In this document: positions 12,290 to 25,259 of the stretch, piece after piece
How the letters are laid out: every line of letters starts with the position of its first letter
How positions within the stretch are numbered: the first letter of the stretch is position 1
Origin: Liolophura sinensis
Taxonomy: Eukaryota > Mollusca > Polyplacophora > Chitonida > Chitonidae
DNA length: 64,000 bases
Direction: 5' to 3'
Assembly (NCBI RefSeq): GCF_032854445.1
Contig: NC_088304.1
Coordinates: forward strand, 10,923,704-10,987,703
Program-made: the position numbers and the translations under genes
The notes under the pieces: model-generated
The model's database searches: none
The model's input: only the letters and a program-made list of their open reading frames with translations
Told to the model about the DNA's origin: nothing

Positions 12290-13480
12290 GGCTATTTCTC
12301 CATTATTACTGCACCTACAGACATCATACTTTGTACATTAATGACACTTGAGCGGTTCTGTGAATAGCAGAATAACAGGGTGTAAAGTCTTGTTTTGTTG
12401 TCAGCCTACCGTTATTGGTGTACAGGTGCATGCTTGGTATCAAAATGATGGAAATTGTCTAAGCTTTGGGCAGGTATGAGTTTTACTGATGAAAGTTTGA
12501 AATTCTGGGCGAGAGAACACAAGAAGACAGGTGGTGATGATGCTGCGAGTGACGTCCCCTTGACGTTGCTAGGCACCCCTTTCCAGCTGCGGGCATAGGA
12601 AGGTCCAGATTTTGACGGTCAACCTATGTCAAGATTTTTGTGACTTCTTTCTCACAGTCTGGGCCAGGTATGCACCAAAGGTTATTGGCCACGGAATGTT
12701 TAAGACTGAGCTAAACGTTAACATTGTATTTCTTAACTGTGTAAAACTAATGGGTTCTGTGGACTACTGCACCTACAGACATCATACTTGATACATAATT
12801 AACGCTTGATTCCGACTATCACGTTATGCCAATAAATAACCATATTGACATCAGGGGGCGCTTCTCTGAATAGCAGCCTAAATAGCACTGGTCCCCATCT
12901 CCATAAATAGTGAACTTACAGACATCATACTTGGTACATTAATGACATGGGAATTTTTGGCATGATGTGATAGCCCGCATTAAGTGTCATTAATGTACCA
13001 AGTATAAAGTCTGTTGGTGTAGTATTATTGGAGACATGGGCCAGACTGCTATTCAAACTGCTATTGACAGAAGCGCCCCTTGCTTTCAGAATCGGGAATT
13101 ATTGGTGTCATGTGATAGCTGGCAATAAGTGTTAATAATGCACCAATGTCTATTGGTGTCCTGTTTATGGAAATGTGGATCAGATTAAAGTTCAGTCTGC
13201 TATCGACATAAGCGCCCCCTGGTGTCAGAATCTGGAATTATAGGCATGACATGATAGCCCGCATTAAGTGTCATTAATGTACCAAGCATGATGTCTGCAG
13301 GTGCAGTATTTATGGATATTGACCAGACTGCTATTTAGCCTGGTATTTACAGAAGCGTTCCCTGATGTCAGAATCGGGAATTATTGGCATCACGAGATAG
13401 CGCGCATTAAGTGTCATTAATGTGCCAAATATAGTGTCTGTGGGTGCAGTTTTAATGGAGACTCAGTCCAGACTAAATAT
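12290..13480. repeat. Tandem and inverted repeats, about 145-bp unit
   Basis: The block 'cattaagtgtcattaatg' recurs near 12979, 13262 and 13406, with a weaker copy near 13125, giving a period of about 140-147 bp. The same block is present in reverse complement near 12310, 12770 and 12915, so the array is part tandem, part inverted. The junction at 12915-13010 forms an inverted repeat with arms of about 25 bp. Each unit also carries 'gacagaagcgcccc'-like and 'tcagaatcgggaatta' segments. No coding potential. Confidence 0.75.
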
Positions 13481-13489
13481 ATAAAAATA

Positions 13490-13750
13490 CAAATACGATT
13501 AAAATGTAGGTTAAAACACTTGTTTGCTGAAAAGATCCAATTCTATAGCACACACATATTTATTAAACATGCCTTACATCCTCATGTAGAACATTATTAT
13601 GCAGACAATATATACCAAGAAGAGGTCACAATACCCACCATACAAAAAGAACTTGCAAATGTTTTTTTCTTATGAAAGAAAAACCAAAACAAATATTTAA
13701 GACCATGTTTATAACTAAATTTTCAAACTCTTTCATGTATTTTTTATGTT
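13490..13750 (+). repeat. Dispersed repeat, first copy
   Basis: Segment with 'catgccttacatcctcat' and 'acattattatgcagacaat', matched in the same orientation near 20035-20290. The class is unknown. Confidence 0.45.
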
Positions 13751-14644
13751 TTCTCCACTTTTAAGGAAAAGAAGTTAAAAATTTTTGTGAATCCGGGCCC
13801 TTCGTAATAGAATATGAAACAAGTACATGTATGCCGTATATCAGTACGTTATGGATGAGAGAAAATATGAGAATTTTCAAAAGGGGAGTTTCTAGTTTAA
13901 ACTCTTTTGTCGAAAATGGAGAAAACTGTCCAACTATATCATGTGACATGTGAAAAATATAATTGATGCATATGGCTATGCGAATGACAAATTGACTTCG
14001 CAATATTCTCATATTGCAACAGAACAATGGTCAGTCCGATTTAGGTTTGTCGCCACTGCGCGGGTAAGCCTACGCCATTATGTTGCAAATGACTTTGACC
14101 TCCAACCTAACAAATCAACCCAATTTCACCACGGTGTAAAAAGTTCAGAAGTTAGTGTTTAGTTCATTGGCTGTACATAAACCTGAGCTAGACAACACAG
14201 ATTAAACAGAGAATGGTCATCTTGACACACAGATAATGCTTCAACCATTCCGAATGCTAAGTTGTTGGGACGCGACAAGTGCACCGGTTTTCTACTTGAT
14301 AGCATACTAATCCGAAATTTGTTCATGGGAGGTGTGTTGGTGGACCCTTGCAACCTATCACGCGCGAGCTATAAAGAAAGTTCCGGCATCATCTCGTTGT
14401 ATAAGAGGGCTATAAACAACTTTTAAGACCTTCTGCGTAGATAAATGTCCAGTTTAGAGAAACACTTAACCCAGATTCTGAAAGAACTTCAAAGACCAAC
14501 AATAGATGATAAACGATCTCAGTTGAATTGAAGATTTAATCACCCGTAATATTTTTCTTTATTTATTTTATCGGTGTCCAATGCCGTACTTAAAAAAGTT
14601 TCACTGATAAGATAACGCCCAAGTGTTGGGAGAAAAACTTCAGA

Positions 14645-14745
14645 TATGTGATTTTCCCCTGGTCTCTGCCTGATTTCCTTCCACCATAACCATGGCGGCC
14701 GTCGTGTATAAGTGCAATACGGCGTAAAACGTCATTTAGGTAAAT
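14645..14745 (+). mobile_element. S1 3' fragment, degraded
   Basis: Only the 3' part is visible ('ctctgcctgatttccttcc', 'gtataagtgcaatacggcg'). Confidence 0.6.
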
Positions 14746-15839
14746 CATATAATTAGATTCATATATCTCAGAATCACCACTGAAAATATATTATCTTTTT
14801 ATTTAAAGATCAACGTCATCACAAAGGTACAAAAGTAAAACACTATTGTACACTATTAGAATTGGTAAGATATAACAGAAAGTCTGTCGTCTGGGGGATG
14901 CCAGAATGTATTGTGTTATTGCAACAGACATATTCTACTATTAAACATGAAGATCGTATTAGACTTACAGGGTATTATGTTAACTATGGCCGGATTATTA
15001 TGCTATAATAACAGAATACATTCTAGTATAACAGAACACATTCTACCATAACTCAGAAATTAACAGATATACTTTTGATGGTTTATCGTAAAATAAACAG
15101 GTAAAGTAAATGAGAATCATATAAGCTTATTTAGTTTTTAATTGATGTTTTGCCGTATTTAAGACAGTTTTCACTTAAACAACAGTGGACCTGAATGAAC
15201 ACAGCGAAAACCGTCACAACTCATCAGGGACCTTTGACAATGAAATCGTAGGTTGAGTTGGCGGTACCTACCAAGGTAGGCATAACATACATCTTTAACA
15301 TGTGACATGGTATAGCTACAATAAAGTAAGCCGGCAATTAATTTGTGGAACTGGACTCAGGGTATCTGACGTAAAAAGAAGCCTGACACATCCACAGAGC
15401 CCCTACCACAGTCTGGGTTTGAACCCACACCCAGTGCATAAGTCTTATCGAATGAAAGACGAGGATTTTCACCACCCAGACATTCGATCTCACTTTTTGC
15501 CCTGGGTATAAACAGTTCAGCTGTATCATGTGACTTGTCACAAATTTTAGCCAACATGAAGAATCCATTTACTGATCACTTGTCACTCCGTAGTTCAGAA
15601 GCACAAATGACACCTATTTCCCTTGAGAAATAAGATTTTGTGACCACGAGGGATGAACGAGTTTGGACTCCAAACTCGCCTATTGTGACACGGATATTTT
15701 ATTCGGAAAACTCTCCAATACTCACTCTCCATCTGACGTTTACACCCCGAGTTCTCTCCGTGTCTTATAACTTTAATAGATCGTTGCACCTTGACGACGT
15801 TGCACCGCTATCGTACTGCTCATTCGTTATAAACCGTCA

Positions 15840-15985
15840 CATAGTATTCCTTACCAGTCGTACGTGGGAACGTTTGCAAGCAACCCGCTGATAGCTGTGG
15901 GTTTCTCCTGAGCTCTCACCACAATGCTGGCCGCCGTCATAAAACTGATATATTTTTGAGTATGGCGTAAAAAATCCAATCGAAA
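15840..15985 (+). mobile_element. S1 3' fragment
   Basis: Body and tail only: 'cagtcgtacgtgggaacg', 'aatgctggccgccgtc', 'tatggcgtaaaaaatccaat'. Confidence 0.65.
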
Positions 15986-16139
15986 AAATAATTTAATATT
16001 TTCATTTCATTTAAAATTTAATTCACCATAAATCTTCAACTAAACACATAAAGAATGCATGTGGAATACATTTGGCGAGCAGAAAGCTCACAAGAGCTTG
16101 ATCTATCCCATTGAATGTAGACTGTTATGGAATAGAGTA

Positions 16140-16320
16140 TACATTTATTTTTTTTTATTGGGGTTTTACGCTGTACTCAAGAATATTTGACTTACACGAC
16201 GGCGGCCAGCCTTATGATGGAAGGAAACCGGGCAAAGCCCGGGGGAAACCAACGATCATCCGCAGGTCGCTGGAAGACCTTCCCACTTATGGCCGGAGAG
16301 GGAGCCAGCATAAGCAGGTA
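16140..16320 (-). mobile_element. S1 body and tail
   Basis: Minus-strand copy starting from the tail ('ggggttttacgctgtactc') and ending near 16320 without the tRNA-like head. Confidence 0.75.
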
Positions 16321-16959
16321 ATGTATACATGGATTTATTTAATATTACAGTGTGTCACATATAGACACACGTGGTAACAGGATAAGCGAACACAAACAGG
16401 GATCATAAAAGATGTTATAGGAATCTTTATGAACATGTATTATGTGAAATGTATTTACCTTTTTATATTTATCTTTGAACTAATGAATAAATGTATCACA
16501 GAAAAGTATAACACAGTAAAGTCTAATACAGTAAAGTACAACACAGTAAACTCTAACATGCTTTATTAAGAAAAGGAGACCCGATAGAACTAAGATTCTA
16601 CTCACCATTTATGCACATAATTCTTACCTCAAAAGAGCACCATTTAAGTTCAATTTAAACACTGTGTGGTAAAACTGTAACAGAACTATTAAGTAATAAA
16701 TTTGTCCGCTCGGGTTTGTTAATTTATGATCTCACTTCTGATTTCCCTCGTAAAAATGGCTTGCATTCTGCTGTGTAAATACGATCTCGAACTTTATTTT
16801 GCACCCGTCTTGTTCCCCATACCCTGCTTAATTGTACAACCTGCCTTAAAGGAGAAGAAAATTTAAATATCAAACAAATACCATTGAAAAGAGTATAAAT
16901 TTCCTCGCAGGCGCATGCCATAAAAAATCTAATATGTACGTCAAGTTGATAAATTATAA

Positions 16960-17671
16960 ATAAAGTCAGCGCCAAAATCCGCGGTGGGCGACTCCATTTT
17001 GCCCAAGAACTAGTCCTGAAGTCTTCTGTGTTAGGAGGAGAGTTACCGTCGGAAACCGTCGAAGTGCAGTTCGTACATTTCCGGTAGAACTCTTCTTCCC
17101 AGAAGGTAGCGAACAGTACAGTTCGTTTTCCGCTTGAAGATTGGGAAACCGGAATGTTGGACGTAGGTTCCGAGTTTACACGAACAAGTCGGCATTTTTA
17201 ACGACTCTCACTGGCTGAGACGCAACACACCCCCCAGCATAAACTACAGGGTGTTAGATGGAGGACGCAATGGACTCAGCGATTTATGCCAGCTTTGCCG
17301 TTTTCAGACTTTACGTGTATGGCCAGGAAAAATCGCAAAATTATGTAGCAGGCACAACCAGATAGAAAAAATGTGTTCTTTTCAGCCTAGAGTGTCATGT
17401 TTTAAAGTTTTCTTCTCCTTTAATGGAAACCATTAACTACACCGTGACACAATTTTTGTCAGTATTATGATTTATGCCATTTGTACAGTACGTAGATGCA
17501 TTGGCCTACTGTGAGATTATGAGTTATCCTGCGAGTTTGATAGCGAAGTTTATCGCGTTTCCTGAAGAAAATACCAAACGATCACAGTGTCACCAAGGTA
17601 CGATGACGCGCTCAAATGTAGGCTACAAAACAAAAGATCTTGATTTCAGAGAAACGTTGATTAAATTTTAG
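16960..17671 (+). other. GC-richer core with two short open frames, possible small gene
   Basis: This region has more CpG and GC than its surroundings and no match to the repeats named here. A 35-codon frame at 17258-17365 starts MEDAMDSAIYASFAVF and contains RLYVYGQEKSQNY. A second frame at 17474-17671 has an acceptor-like 'tttgtacag' at 17480-17488, followed by YVDALAYCEIMSYPAS. The two could be joined by GT-AG splicing in phase 0 (donor after 17344), but the product is not recognised and chance cannot be excluded. Confidence 0.2.
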
Positions 17672-18214
17672 AAATTAGATTCTAAAGTATTGGTTTATTT
17701 CACAAACGCACGGCATAGGGGTATTACCATGAAATAAAACGATATTTGAGACATTACAGAAGGCTTGAGTGTAAACTGCTTTGGAACAGTCCATATATAG
17801 TGATACTTAAAATGTCCTGTAATCCAAGAGCTGCTAACCTTCACGAGTAACCGACAAGACTACTATATAGCCATTAAAGAATACATGTAAGTGGATTTGC
17901 GAGTCTGAACTAAAAAACCCCAAAACCCTGATGGAAATATCATCTTCTATGAGATATAGATGTCAAATTATTGTGCTCTGTTAGAGTTTTAATTTAATGG
18001 CAGTGGATATTCAACTAATAATACCATGTAACATCTGAAGAATTTGGACAACGGATTTCGTTGCGGCTGTTGAAAATCACAAAAGAGGTCGTTTTGTCCA
18101 TTTAATACGGTGAAATTAGGTCGAGTTCTTTTGTAGTTGTAATTATTACTGTTGGATATGCAAGGCTTACAAGGAAGATGTCCATGAAAATGAGATCAAA
18201 TCTGATAATTTTAA

Positions 18215-18492
18215 AACGATTTATTTATTTATTTATTTATTTGATTGGTGTTTTACGCCATACTCAAGAATATTTCCCTTATACGATGGCGGCCAGCATT
18301 ATGGTGGGTGGAAAACGGGCAGAGCCCGGGGGAAACCCACCACCATCCGCAGGTTGCTGGCAAACCTTCCCACTTACGGCCGGAGAGGAAGCCAGCATGA
18401 GCTGGACTTGAACTCACAGCGACCGCATTGGTGCGAGGCTCCTTGGTCATTACGCTGCGCTAGCGCGCTAACCGAATGAGCTATGGAGGCCC
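18215..18492 (-). mobile_element. S1 SINE, full length
   Basis: A complete minus-strand copy: (TTTA)n tail at 18218-18242, body, and tRNA-like head at 18440-18492 ('gctagcgcgctaaccga'). One of the best-preserved S1 copies. Confidence 0.9.
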
Positions 18493-18504
18493 CGATTTTA
18501 AAAC

Positions 18505-18690
18505 GAAGAATTTACGTCGTACTCAAGAATATTTCACTTCTGCGACGTCGGCCAGCATTATGGTGGGAGGAAACCAAACAGAGCCTGGTGGTACACCACA
18601 ACAATCAGACCTTCCCACATACGGTGAGCCTCTCACCAATGCGCTCACCAATGCGTTCACTGTGAGTTCAGAGGAGTTGCCTGAGCGCTC
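18505..18690 (-). mobile_element. Second S1 copy, internally deleted
   Basis: Lies directly beside the previous copy in the same orientation. It lacks part of the body and has duplicated 'caccaatgcg' motifs. 18690-19125 holds nothing recognised. Confidence 0.7.
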
Positions 18691-19124
18691 CAGATGGGCT
18701 TCTTGTGCTTCAGGGGTGCTGCCCTTTATATAGGTGCAGTCAGGGTTGCGGACTTGCATTGGCTTTCCACTAAATTGCTTTCCACTGAAACGTTGTGAAA
18801 ACAGTAGGGCTTCACCGGGAGCTTCAGATCTGGCTCACAGATAGTCCAGAGGCGCTCCTTTTGGAGCTGTGTTGTTACAAAGAATGTCATATATAACCAC
18901 GACTAACAACAGGATCATACTAGCATATGATTTGTCAGGAAGTATTATATAAATGCGAGTTCCTACAGTTTAAAATGTTATGCCGCCTGACGACTGTTGT
19001 AACATAAAATGACATTACTAGATTTGTGACCTTCATAATGCGGAACACAGCGCTAAGAGTGTCAGTTTGTTACATCACAACATTTTTATATGACAATTTT
19101 TTTAAGTCTTCAATTCCTATCACT

Positions 19125-19410
19125 TTAGTAAAAGCTATAACCTATATTCTTCCATGGTATATCGCTTGAATACTGATTTCATTCGGCCCCCTAGTACATA
19201 CCTTGCGTCTTTCCTACATCATTGACAACTGTTGACTGCTTCTCTTTGTGTGATTCCGTCCTATTTTTCTACTTTCTATACTTTCTTAGTTCTTTAGTAG
19301 GTTGTGTTAACGTCGTTTTGAGAACTGGCCGTGGGATTATTTACCCGGAACGCCCTTATTGCTTGACAGGTGGTGTACAAATTTCTGTTTCGACGCATAG
19401 ATCCTAACGT
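19125..19410 (+). mobile_element. PLE 3' fragment
   Basis: Contains 'cttgcgtctttcctacatc', 'gattccgtcctatttttc' and 'tacccggaacgcccttattg', all typical of the PLE 3' region. 19410-20035 holds nothing recognised. Confidence 0.6.
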
Positions 19411-20034
19411 TCTGAAGGTTTCCCCATCTGGCAAAGTGTTAGATTTACCGTTATTAAAGCTATCTGTAACATTTCAGTTTTGTAGAGCGTTACAATGCGA
19501 ACTGTGGAAGTCGTACTGGAAGAATTTGATATGCTAACACGCATATTCAGTTTCTGTCTTGATGTATGTATGTGTATAAAGTATTAATGGTCTTTCATAT
19601 GACGTATAGTTTATGTTACGGTTATGAGATGTAGCTGCCATACCGACGTGATACCCACTGTGCTGGTTGTCGTGGTAATTACGCGCCCGTAAAGCTCCTG
19701 GTCAGTATAAGGTCACGTGTTCCGATTCAGCGCTCGCGGATAGATTATGGGCTTTTCGCCACGAATTATTACTCTTGAACTTTCTTTCGCCTTTTTCTTT
19801 CTGAAGAAAGGAGTATGAAAATATTTGTGTGTGTTGTGGGTATTTTGAACCACCTCTTAGTATATATTGTCTTAAACATAAGGTTTTAAGTAAGGATGTG
19901 ATGCATGCATAGTTATTTGTAAATTTGTTGTTTATATTCAAATACATGCATTTAATCTGATTTATCATATGATATCATAATATTTAAGAATACATTAAAG
20001 GTATAAATATGATCCAAAATCCAAAATTGTAGGC

Positions 20035-20290
20035 CAAATGTATTTATTAAGCATGCCTTACATCTTCATTTACAACATTATTACAGAAAGGCAATATATA
20101 CCTCAAAAACCCATCACACCAAAGTTATTTTCAAATGTATTTTTCTCTTTAATGTATTCTTGGAGGTTTACGTCGTTCTTTACCTTTGTCTCTTTACCAC
20201 ATTTACAAATAACTTTTCAGTCTCTTTCATCTGAACTTTACGTAATTTTTATGTTTTTTCTTTATGTACGTTTTATGTCAGCTATGGCAA
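20035..20290 (+). repeat. Dispersed repeat, second copy
   Basis: Same-orientation match to 13490-13750 ('catgccttacatcttcat'). Confidence 0.45.
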
Positions 20291-20374
20291 GCTAGTTGTG
20301 ACACGTGTAAGGCGGATTGTAATTTACACTCTGTTGGTTTTTCTCTGTACTAAAGACTGAGATGTACATTAGGT

Positions 20375-20445
20375 TTCCTCCCACCATAATGCTGACCGCT
20401 GTCGTATAAGTGAAATGGCGTAAAACACCAATCACATAACAAAAT
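20375..20445 (+). mobile_element. S1 3' end fragment
   Basis: Only 'ggtttcctcccaccataatg' through the 'gcgtaaaacaccaatcac' tail remains. Confidence 0.75.
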
Positions 20446-20504
20446 GAGATACTATTAGTGTGCCACACACATTTATGAATATTCACAGAGTTAAAGTGCT
20501 TTAG

Positions 20505-21150
20505 TTCAATGCAGGATAGTAAACATAATTAAGACGTACAGCACGGATAGAAAAACCAGAGCAGCGACGACAAAGTGATAACTGGCAAATGGTCACAGGT
20601 AACTGGTGAAAAACGGCCTCTTGTCAATTGATCTCAGTCCGGGTTTTATTCTGACTATTCAGGTAAATGCATAAGTAGTAGCAATTTACACCCGCCCTAG
20701 TACCATGGTTTAAGCAGAAAAATGCAATGATGTTTTATTACATGCGCTATGAGTTCCATAGGGAGGAGGTCATACATCATAAAACAAGCACCTGAAGCTA
20801 CTTAGCTATCACATCGGGCGTCAACGTTATGTGTTTAAATGTTTACTGTATACATGATCAATGTCAAAACAACACAGCCTTTTGAATAATTCATGACCAG
20901 TGAAATCTAATAAATTGCAATTAACAGCACTGTATTTTGTACCGAATTATGCTTAAGCCTTGCTTAATGCTTAATGCTTAAGCCATATTGCTCGGAGACA
21001 CGTAATTTGGTACTATTTAAGCATTGACATGAAGCCTTAGAATAAGAAAACATGAACAGTCAGTGGCCTACTTCATGGGTTTCGTGTTACCATTCATCAG
21101 CTATCACACTGTCGTCAGTGCTCTGGTTTGACACCCTATGCTGTTCGTCT
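20505..21150. mobile_element. Inverted pair of Y element copies
   Basis: A minus copy (about 20505-20790) is followed by a plus copy (about 20870-21150). Both carry 'gcagcgacgac' or its complement and the 'cttaagccat' segment. The plus copy has a small local duplication of 'cttaatg' near 20960. Confidence 0.6.
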
Positions 21151-21264
21151 AGCTATTATGCGTAACGTGTTTCTTTCTTTGGAAAGCAAATGTTCATGGA
21201 CTTAGCTGAGCTTTATTTCATAGTCATAGTTTTTGCAATAACCTCGCAAGTTATTAATGCAAAA

Positions 21265-22105
21265 ACTAGAGCGCCCAGTTTATTCCATCAAACACATACA
21301 CTCTAAGTATCTTAAGATTGAGAGTGAGTACTATTCCCTTCTAAATAAATATGTACACAGCGTCCAGAATTCGTGGTACTCTGCTTCGTGATTGTGTCTA
21401 ATTGTGCTTAGCCCGGGGCTAAGGGCTGTATAGTGCTAATTAGCAAATATATTGTGTTGTACGGATTACTTACCCTGGCTCTGCTAGCTAGCATCTGATT
21501 AGACAATACTTTGAAATTCTTAGAAAATATATATGTAGTATTTTGATTACGATAGTTTGTAGCTATTTAAAGAAGATTTGAAATGCTAATTAGGAAATAA
21601 ATTGTAACAGAGGATTCTACGGAGGAATGCTTTTTTGGGCTAGTCCGACTGAAATCGGCCGTACAATAGCCACTATGTGGTCCGACTATGATCATGATTA
21701 CTGCGCGACTCTGACTCTCAGCCTTGACGAGCCTCCTATAAAACTGTGGTGAAAAACTCTTTGCATGACCTGTCTCTCCACATGCTGATAACCCAGTTAC
21801 CTCACCACCGAACGAGGGGTAGCCATTTTTTTTTCAAACATGTGCTGGATGAGATCGTCGGTTTGGATATATAAACAGCTACAATCAAAGCTGAGATACA
21901 CACCTTATTATCGACGCGTTATATTCTAGCATGGTTCACGGTTTGAATACTGATTTCACTTAGTCACCTGGAACATAAATTGCGTCTTTCCTACATCACT
22001 GAAAATCGTCCTATTTTCGTACTTAGTTCTTTGACATTTTGTGTTAAATGTCGTTTTTGGTATTGGTCTTGCGATTATTGACCGGGAACGTCCTTATTGG
22101 CTGAA
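21265..22105 (+). mobile_element. PLE 3' end, interrupted
   Basis: 21270-21385 is a degraded reverse transcriptase C-terminal tail plus stop. The 3' region resumes at about 21845 ('ggtttggatatataaacag') and ends with 'gggaacgtccttattggc'. The 400 bp in between (21435-21845) is unrelated and unidentified. Confidence 0.6.
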
Positions 22106-22479
22106 TTTGCAAAATTCAATCGAGGATGCGCGTTATAAAGGCTTAACCAAATCCATTTTGAGAGCAGAAAAAATTGTAAATGCTTGCACGGTGTACATTT
22201 TAACCAACTAGCATGGTCATTCTCAAACTTGTTTCCTTGGATCCTTGACCTTTGTACAAGGTCGTGAGGAATATTATAAGTATACTGTAACAAGTTTTCT
22301 TGCTATTCCTTAGATCAAACCTTTTGTGATTCTCTCTTTCTTCTTTTTTTCACCCAGTGCACTCGGATCCAGTTTTCAATTGCCTGTTGTCGAGGTCGGA
22401 TAGGTCTCTTGGGGAGTTTTGTTCAGAAATAGGTGCCATGTACTTAAGAGAATGACTTTAAACGACTACGATGTGACTA

Positions 22480-22585
22480 TAGAAACAAGATCGCTTCTTC
22501 TGTTAGAAATGAGGTCACTGCTTCTGTTGAAATGAGGTCACTGCTTCTGTTTGTAATGAGGTCACTGTTTCTTGTGTAAATGAAT
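22480..22585. repeat. Short tandem repeat, about 27 bp, 4 units
   Basis: Units carry 'aatgaggtcactgcttctg'. The left-arm equivalent at 11730-11800 has fewer recognisable units. Confidence 0.75.
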
Positions 22586-24339
22586 AGAAAGACTTTCTGT
22601 TATCATAATTTTCTGTATTTTACACTTATTCAATAGACCTACAGACATTTCTGTCTGGTGCATAATGACCTTTGAGCCTTTTTTGTTTTGGTGTCAACAG
22701 ACTGGGCGTGCCAAGCTTAAACCAGCATATACTTACAGCATTCACAATTTTATATCTCACGTACCCAATCCACTTCTTCATTGTGGTAACTGTGCAACCT
22801 TTTGTGCACTAAACTTTCTGACTGGATTCTGATCATATGACGCGTTCTGGGGAATTTTGGGAAATGTTTTCAACAGAAATAACATTTTAATGTCATTCTG
22901 TGCAGCAATCCTTGTTTCTAATCGGCACAGTCATTTCATCAGGTGTGGACAGTGTCTCTAGACATGCAACTGTTTGTGTTGACATTTTGTCTTTTGGCTT
23001 GTCTCTCTGTGAAGGCTTTGTCACCCAGCGGGTAAGTGTCAAAGAAATACCGCACGGAGGCGACTTTTTACCTACTCTTAAGGCAAACTAAAGTTGCAAA
23101 ACAACCCATTTCTTTTCACTTTAGGCGTTATTCCCTCATTTAGGCAAATTAATACCTTGCTAGACTGTGTTCAGAAAATAATATTAAGGGTTGGGGTAAG
23201 TAAGCAGGGATTACGCATGTATCGTGTTAAAAGGCTAAAAAAATCGAAATGATACATTGTTTTGCTTGTTTTTAAATGCATTGGATGACTGAATTATCCC
23301 TTTTGAATGGATAACAAGTCAAGTAAAGACAATTATTTACCTGTTGAAGTTCCCTTTATGAATAAAGTGTTCGTTGAGATATGTTTAAAATCTGTCCAAG
23401 GTGTACAATATGTTATTGTGTCATGTATCTGAGGTTTATTTTAGGCACTGTCAGTATTAAGTGGTCATCTGAAGTTACAATTTAATTACGCATCAGTTGA
23501 TGTATACCTTGGCGAGACTATGTCATAAAGTGGATGCCTGAGTCATATTCAAAGGCAAGGTGTATACCTCCGTGTTATTTACTTTCAGTTTTATTTTCGT
23601 AGAAATCAGTTTCACAACATTTAATACTGGTTGGCTACATATACATCAGAAGTGAACACTTTTTTCTGTAGGCTACATTCATGTCGTTTGAAGATGTGTT
23701 ATTCTTTGTGTGTTTGCAAATTTCTTCAGGTAATAAACAAACCGTATGTATAGAACTTTTAACAGATCCTGCTGCCTGGCTTTACACATTATATTCTAAG
23801 ACATCTAGATCTCTCCAGGTGCCTATACATACATCGATAGATATGTCCCTAGAAACAGCGTTAAATAAATGAGTGGACAGGGTTATTTTCAAATAGTAAC
23901 ATGCACACTGTTGTTGGGAGAAGGGAGGGGCAGCTATGTTGGAGTGATCAGAGACACTAAGTGTAAGTCTTCCATTTCTTAACACATTATCTGTTATAGA
24001 TTTGGAAACGCGTCATGATTTGAAAACGCGTCACATATTTACAACAGTGAACACTTGTATGTTTATCGGGTTTTACACTAAATATATACACAACTCATGC
24101 TTGCCAGGCTATTTGTGTTTATTGAAAATATCAACCACATGAATATTTTGAACATTTACGTGTTTACCTATAATATCTGCACCTCCTTAGTTACTAAACA
24201 TAGATTTTTTATGCAAAACTGTAAGGGAAAAGGCATTTATAAACGAACATTTACTGCAGAAAAGTACATTTTTTTCTGTGATACGTCTGTGTGTGCCAAA
24301 TGAAAGACAACTCACTATGGTGAGAAAAAGGTTTTGTTT

Positions 24340-24545
24340 TATTTTAAATTTAGGGCATTTCAAAAAACAGTTTTGTTTTCGTAACGACGGTCTAGTGAAT
24401 AGCAATTAGAATAAAACCCTGAGTGAGGTAAATTTCCAAGAGACCATATTTCACCGGTTACATGTGACCATTTGCTAGCTATGACATTGTCGTCGCTGCT
24501 CTGGTCTTACTCTCTATGGTGTACGTCTTTAATTATATTCTACCT
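24340..24545 (+). mobile_element. Y element copy
   Basis: Carries 'ccctgagtgaggtaaatt', 'gtcgtcgctgctctggtc' and 'gtacgtctttaattatatt'. It is the right-arm partner of 9630-9990. Confidence 0.6.
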
Positions 24546-25020
24546 TCCCGCTCAAAGATATGTTAAAGTTTTTGTTTTGTTTTGTTTTTCACCGTTTAGA
24601 TTGAAGCAAAATGTCATGTGTAATGTCATATTTTATAACTTTCTCGTTGGTTGACATCATCACTTATTCAAAAAGTTGCTGAGGTGTGTATAAACACAGC
24701 TGATGTATACAGGTACTTAAGCTGCGGTACCACTCAAATATTATCGATGATATAGACACATTATCAATGCTTCAAGTTGAGGTGTGTACGAGGCGTACAC
24801 TCACCTACATCACCTCTGTACATTTCATACCTCTAAGGGTTGTGGAATTCTTAAAGACAGTGTGGAAAGCATGAGAACGTCATTTTTCTAGTTTGTCGTT
24901 GTACGAGGTACTGTCTATAACGTGTGTTCTTCTAATGTTTCCATCGCTTTGCTGGCAGACCGAGCGTGTATTTTTTCCTATCGCCAGCAGACCACCTGGT
25001 AAATAATAGTACTGTACTTC

Positions 25021-25259
25021 ATGCTGACAACTTCCTTCAAAATTTGCTTGTTTGTCTTGTCTATTTGTATACTGGACAAAAGGAAAAGAATACCAAAAGA
25101 TAATTTTATTTTTGTTACGAACTTAAGTTATTTGTCCTTTTTCTTTTACATTTCCAGCCAGAATGTTTGTAGACACACCCGAATCGAGTCGTACACGGTC
25201 CAGGAGAGATACTATACGAAGTGCGGATGGTTCAACTGGGGAAGATGTACACGTCACAG
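25021..25259 (+). CDS. Exon 1: putative signal peptide and EMI N-half
   Basis: ATG at 25021 opens [18 protein letters not shown], which looks like a signal peptide, with an in-frame TAA just upstream. The frame stays open into [12 protein letters not shown] and [15 protein letters not shown] of the EMI domain. A strong acceptor (tttccag, 25151-25157) precedes the EMI part, so 25158-25259 may be a separate 102-nt exon with the true signal peptide on an upstream exon I could not place. The donor is CAG/GTTAGT, phase 2. Confidence 0.65.

Larger units (their letters stand above)
12110..22225. other. Spacer between the duplication arms
   Basis: About 10 kb with no inverted match between its halves that I could find. 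It holds a tandem array near 12.3-13.5 kb, many SINE pieces, PLE and Y fragments, and a slightly GC-richer core at 16960-17440. Stretches 13760-14640, 14750-15840, 16330-16960 and 17680-18215 contain nothing I can identify. Confidence 0.6.

Noticed and set aside
22900-23091. Upstream signal peptide exon near 22890
   Set aside because: A start and a phase-2 donor can be imagined (MSFCAAILVSN...), but the hydrophobic run is too short and nothing else supports it.
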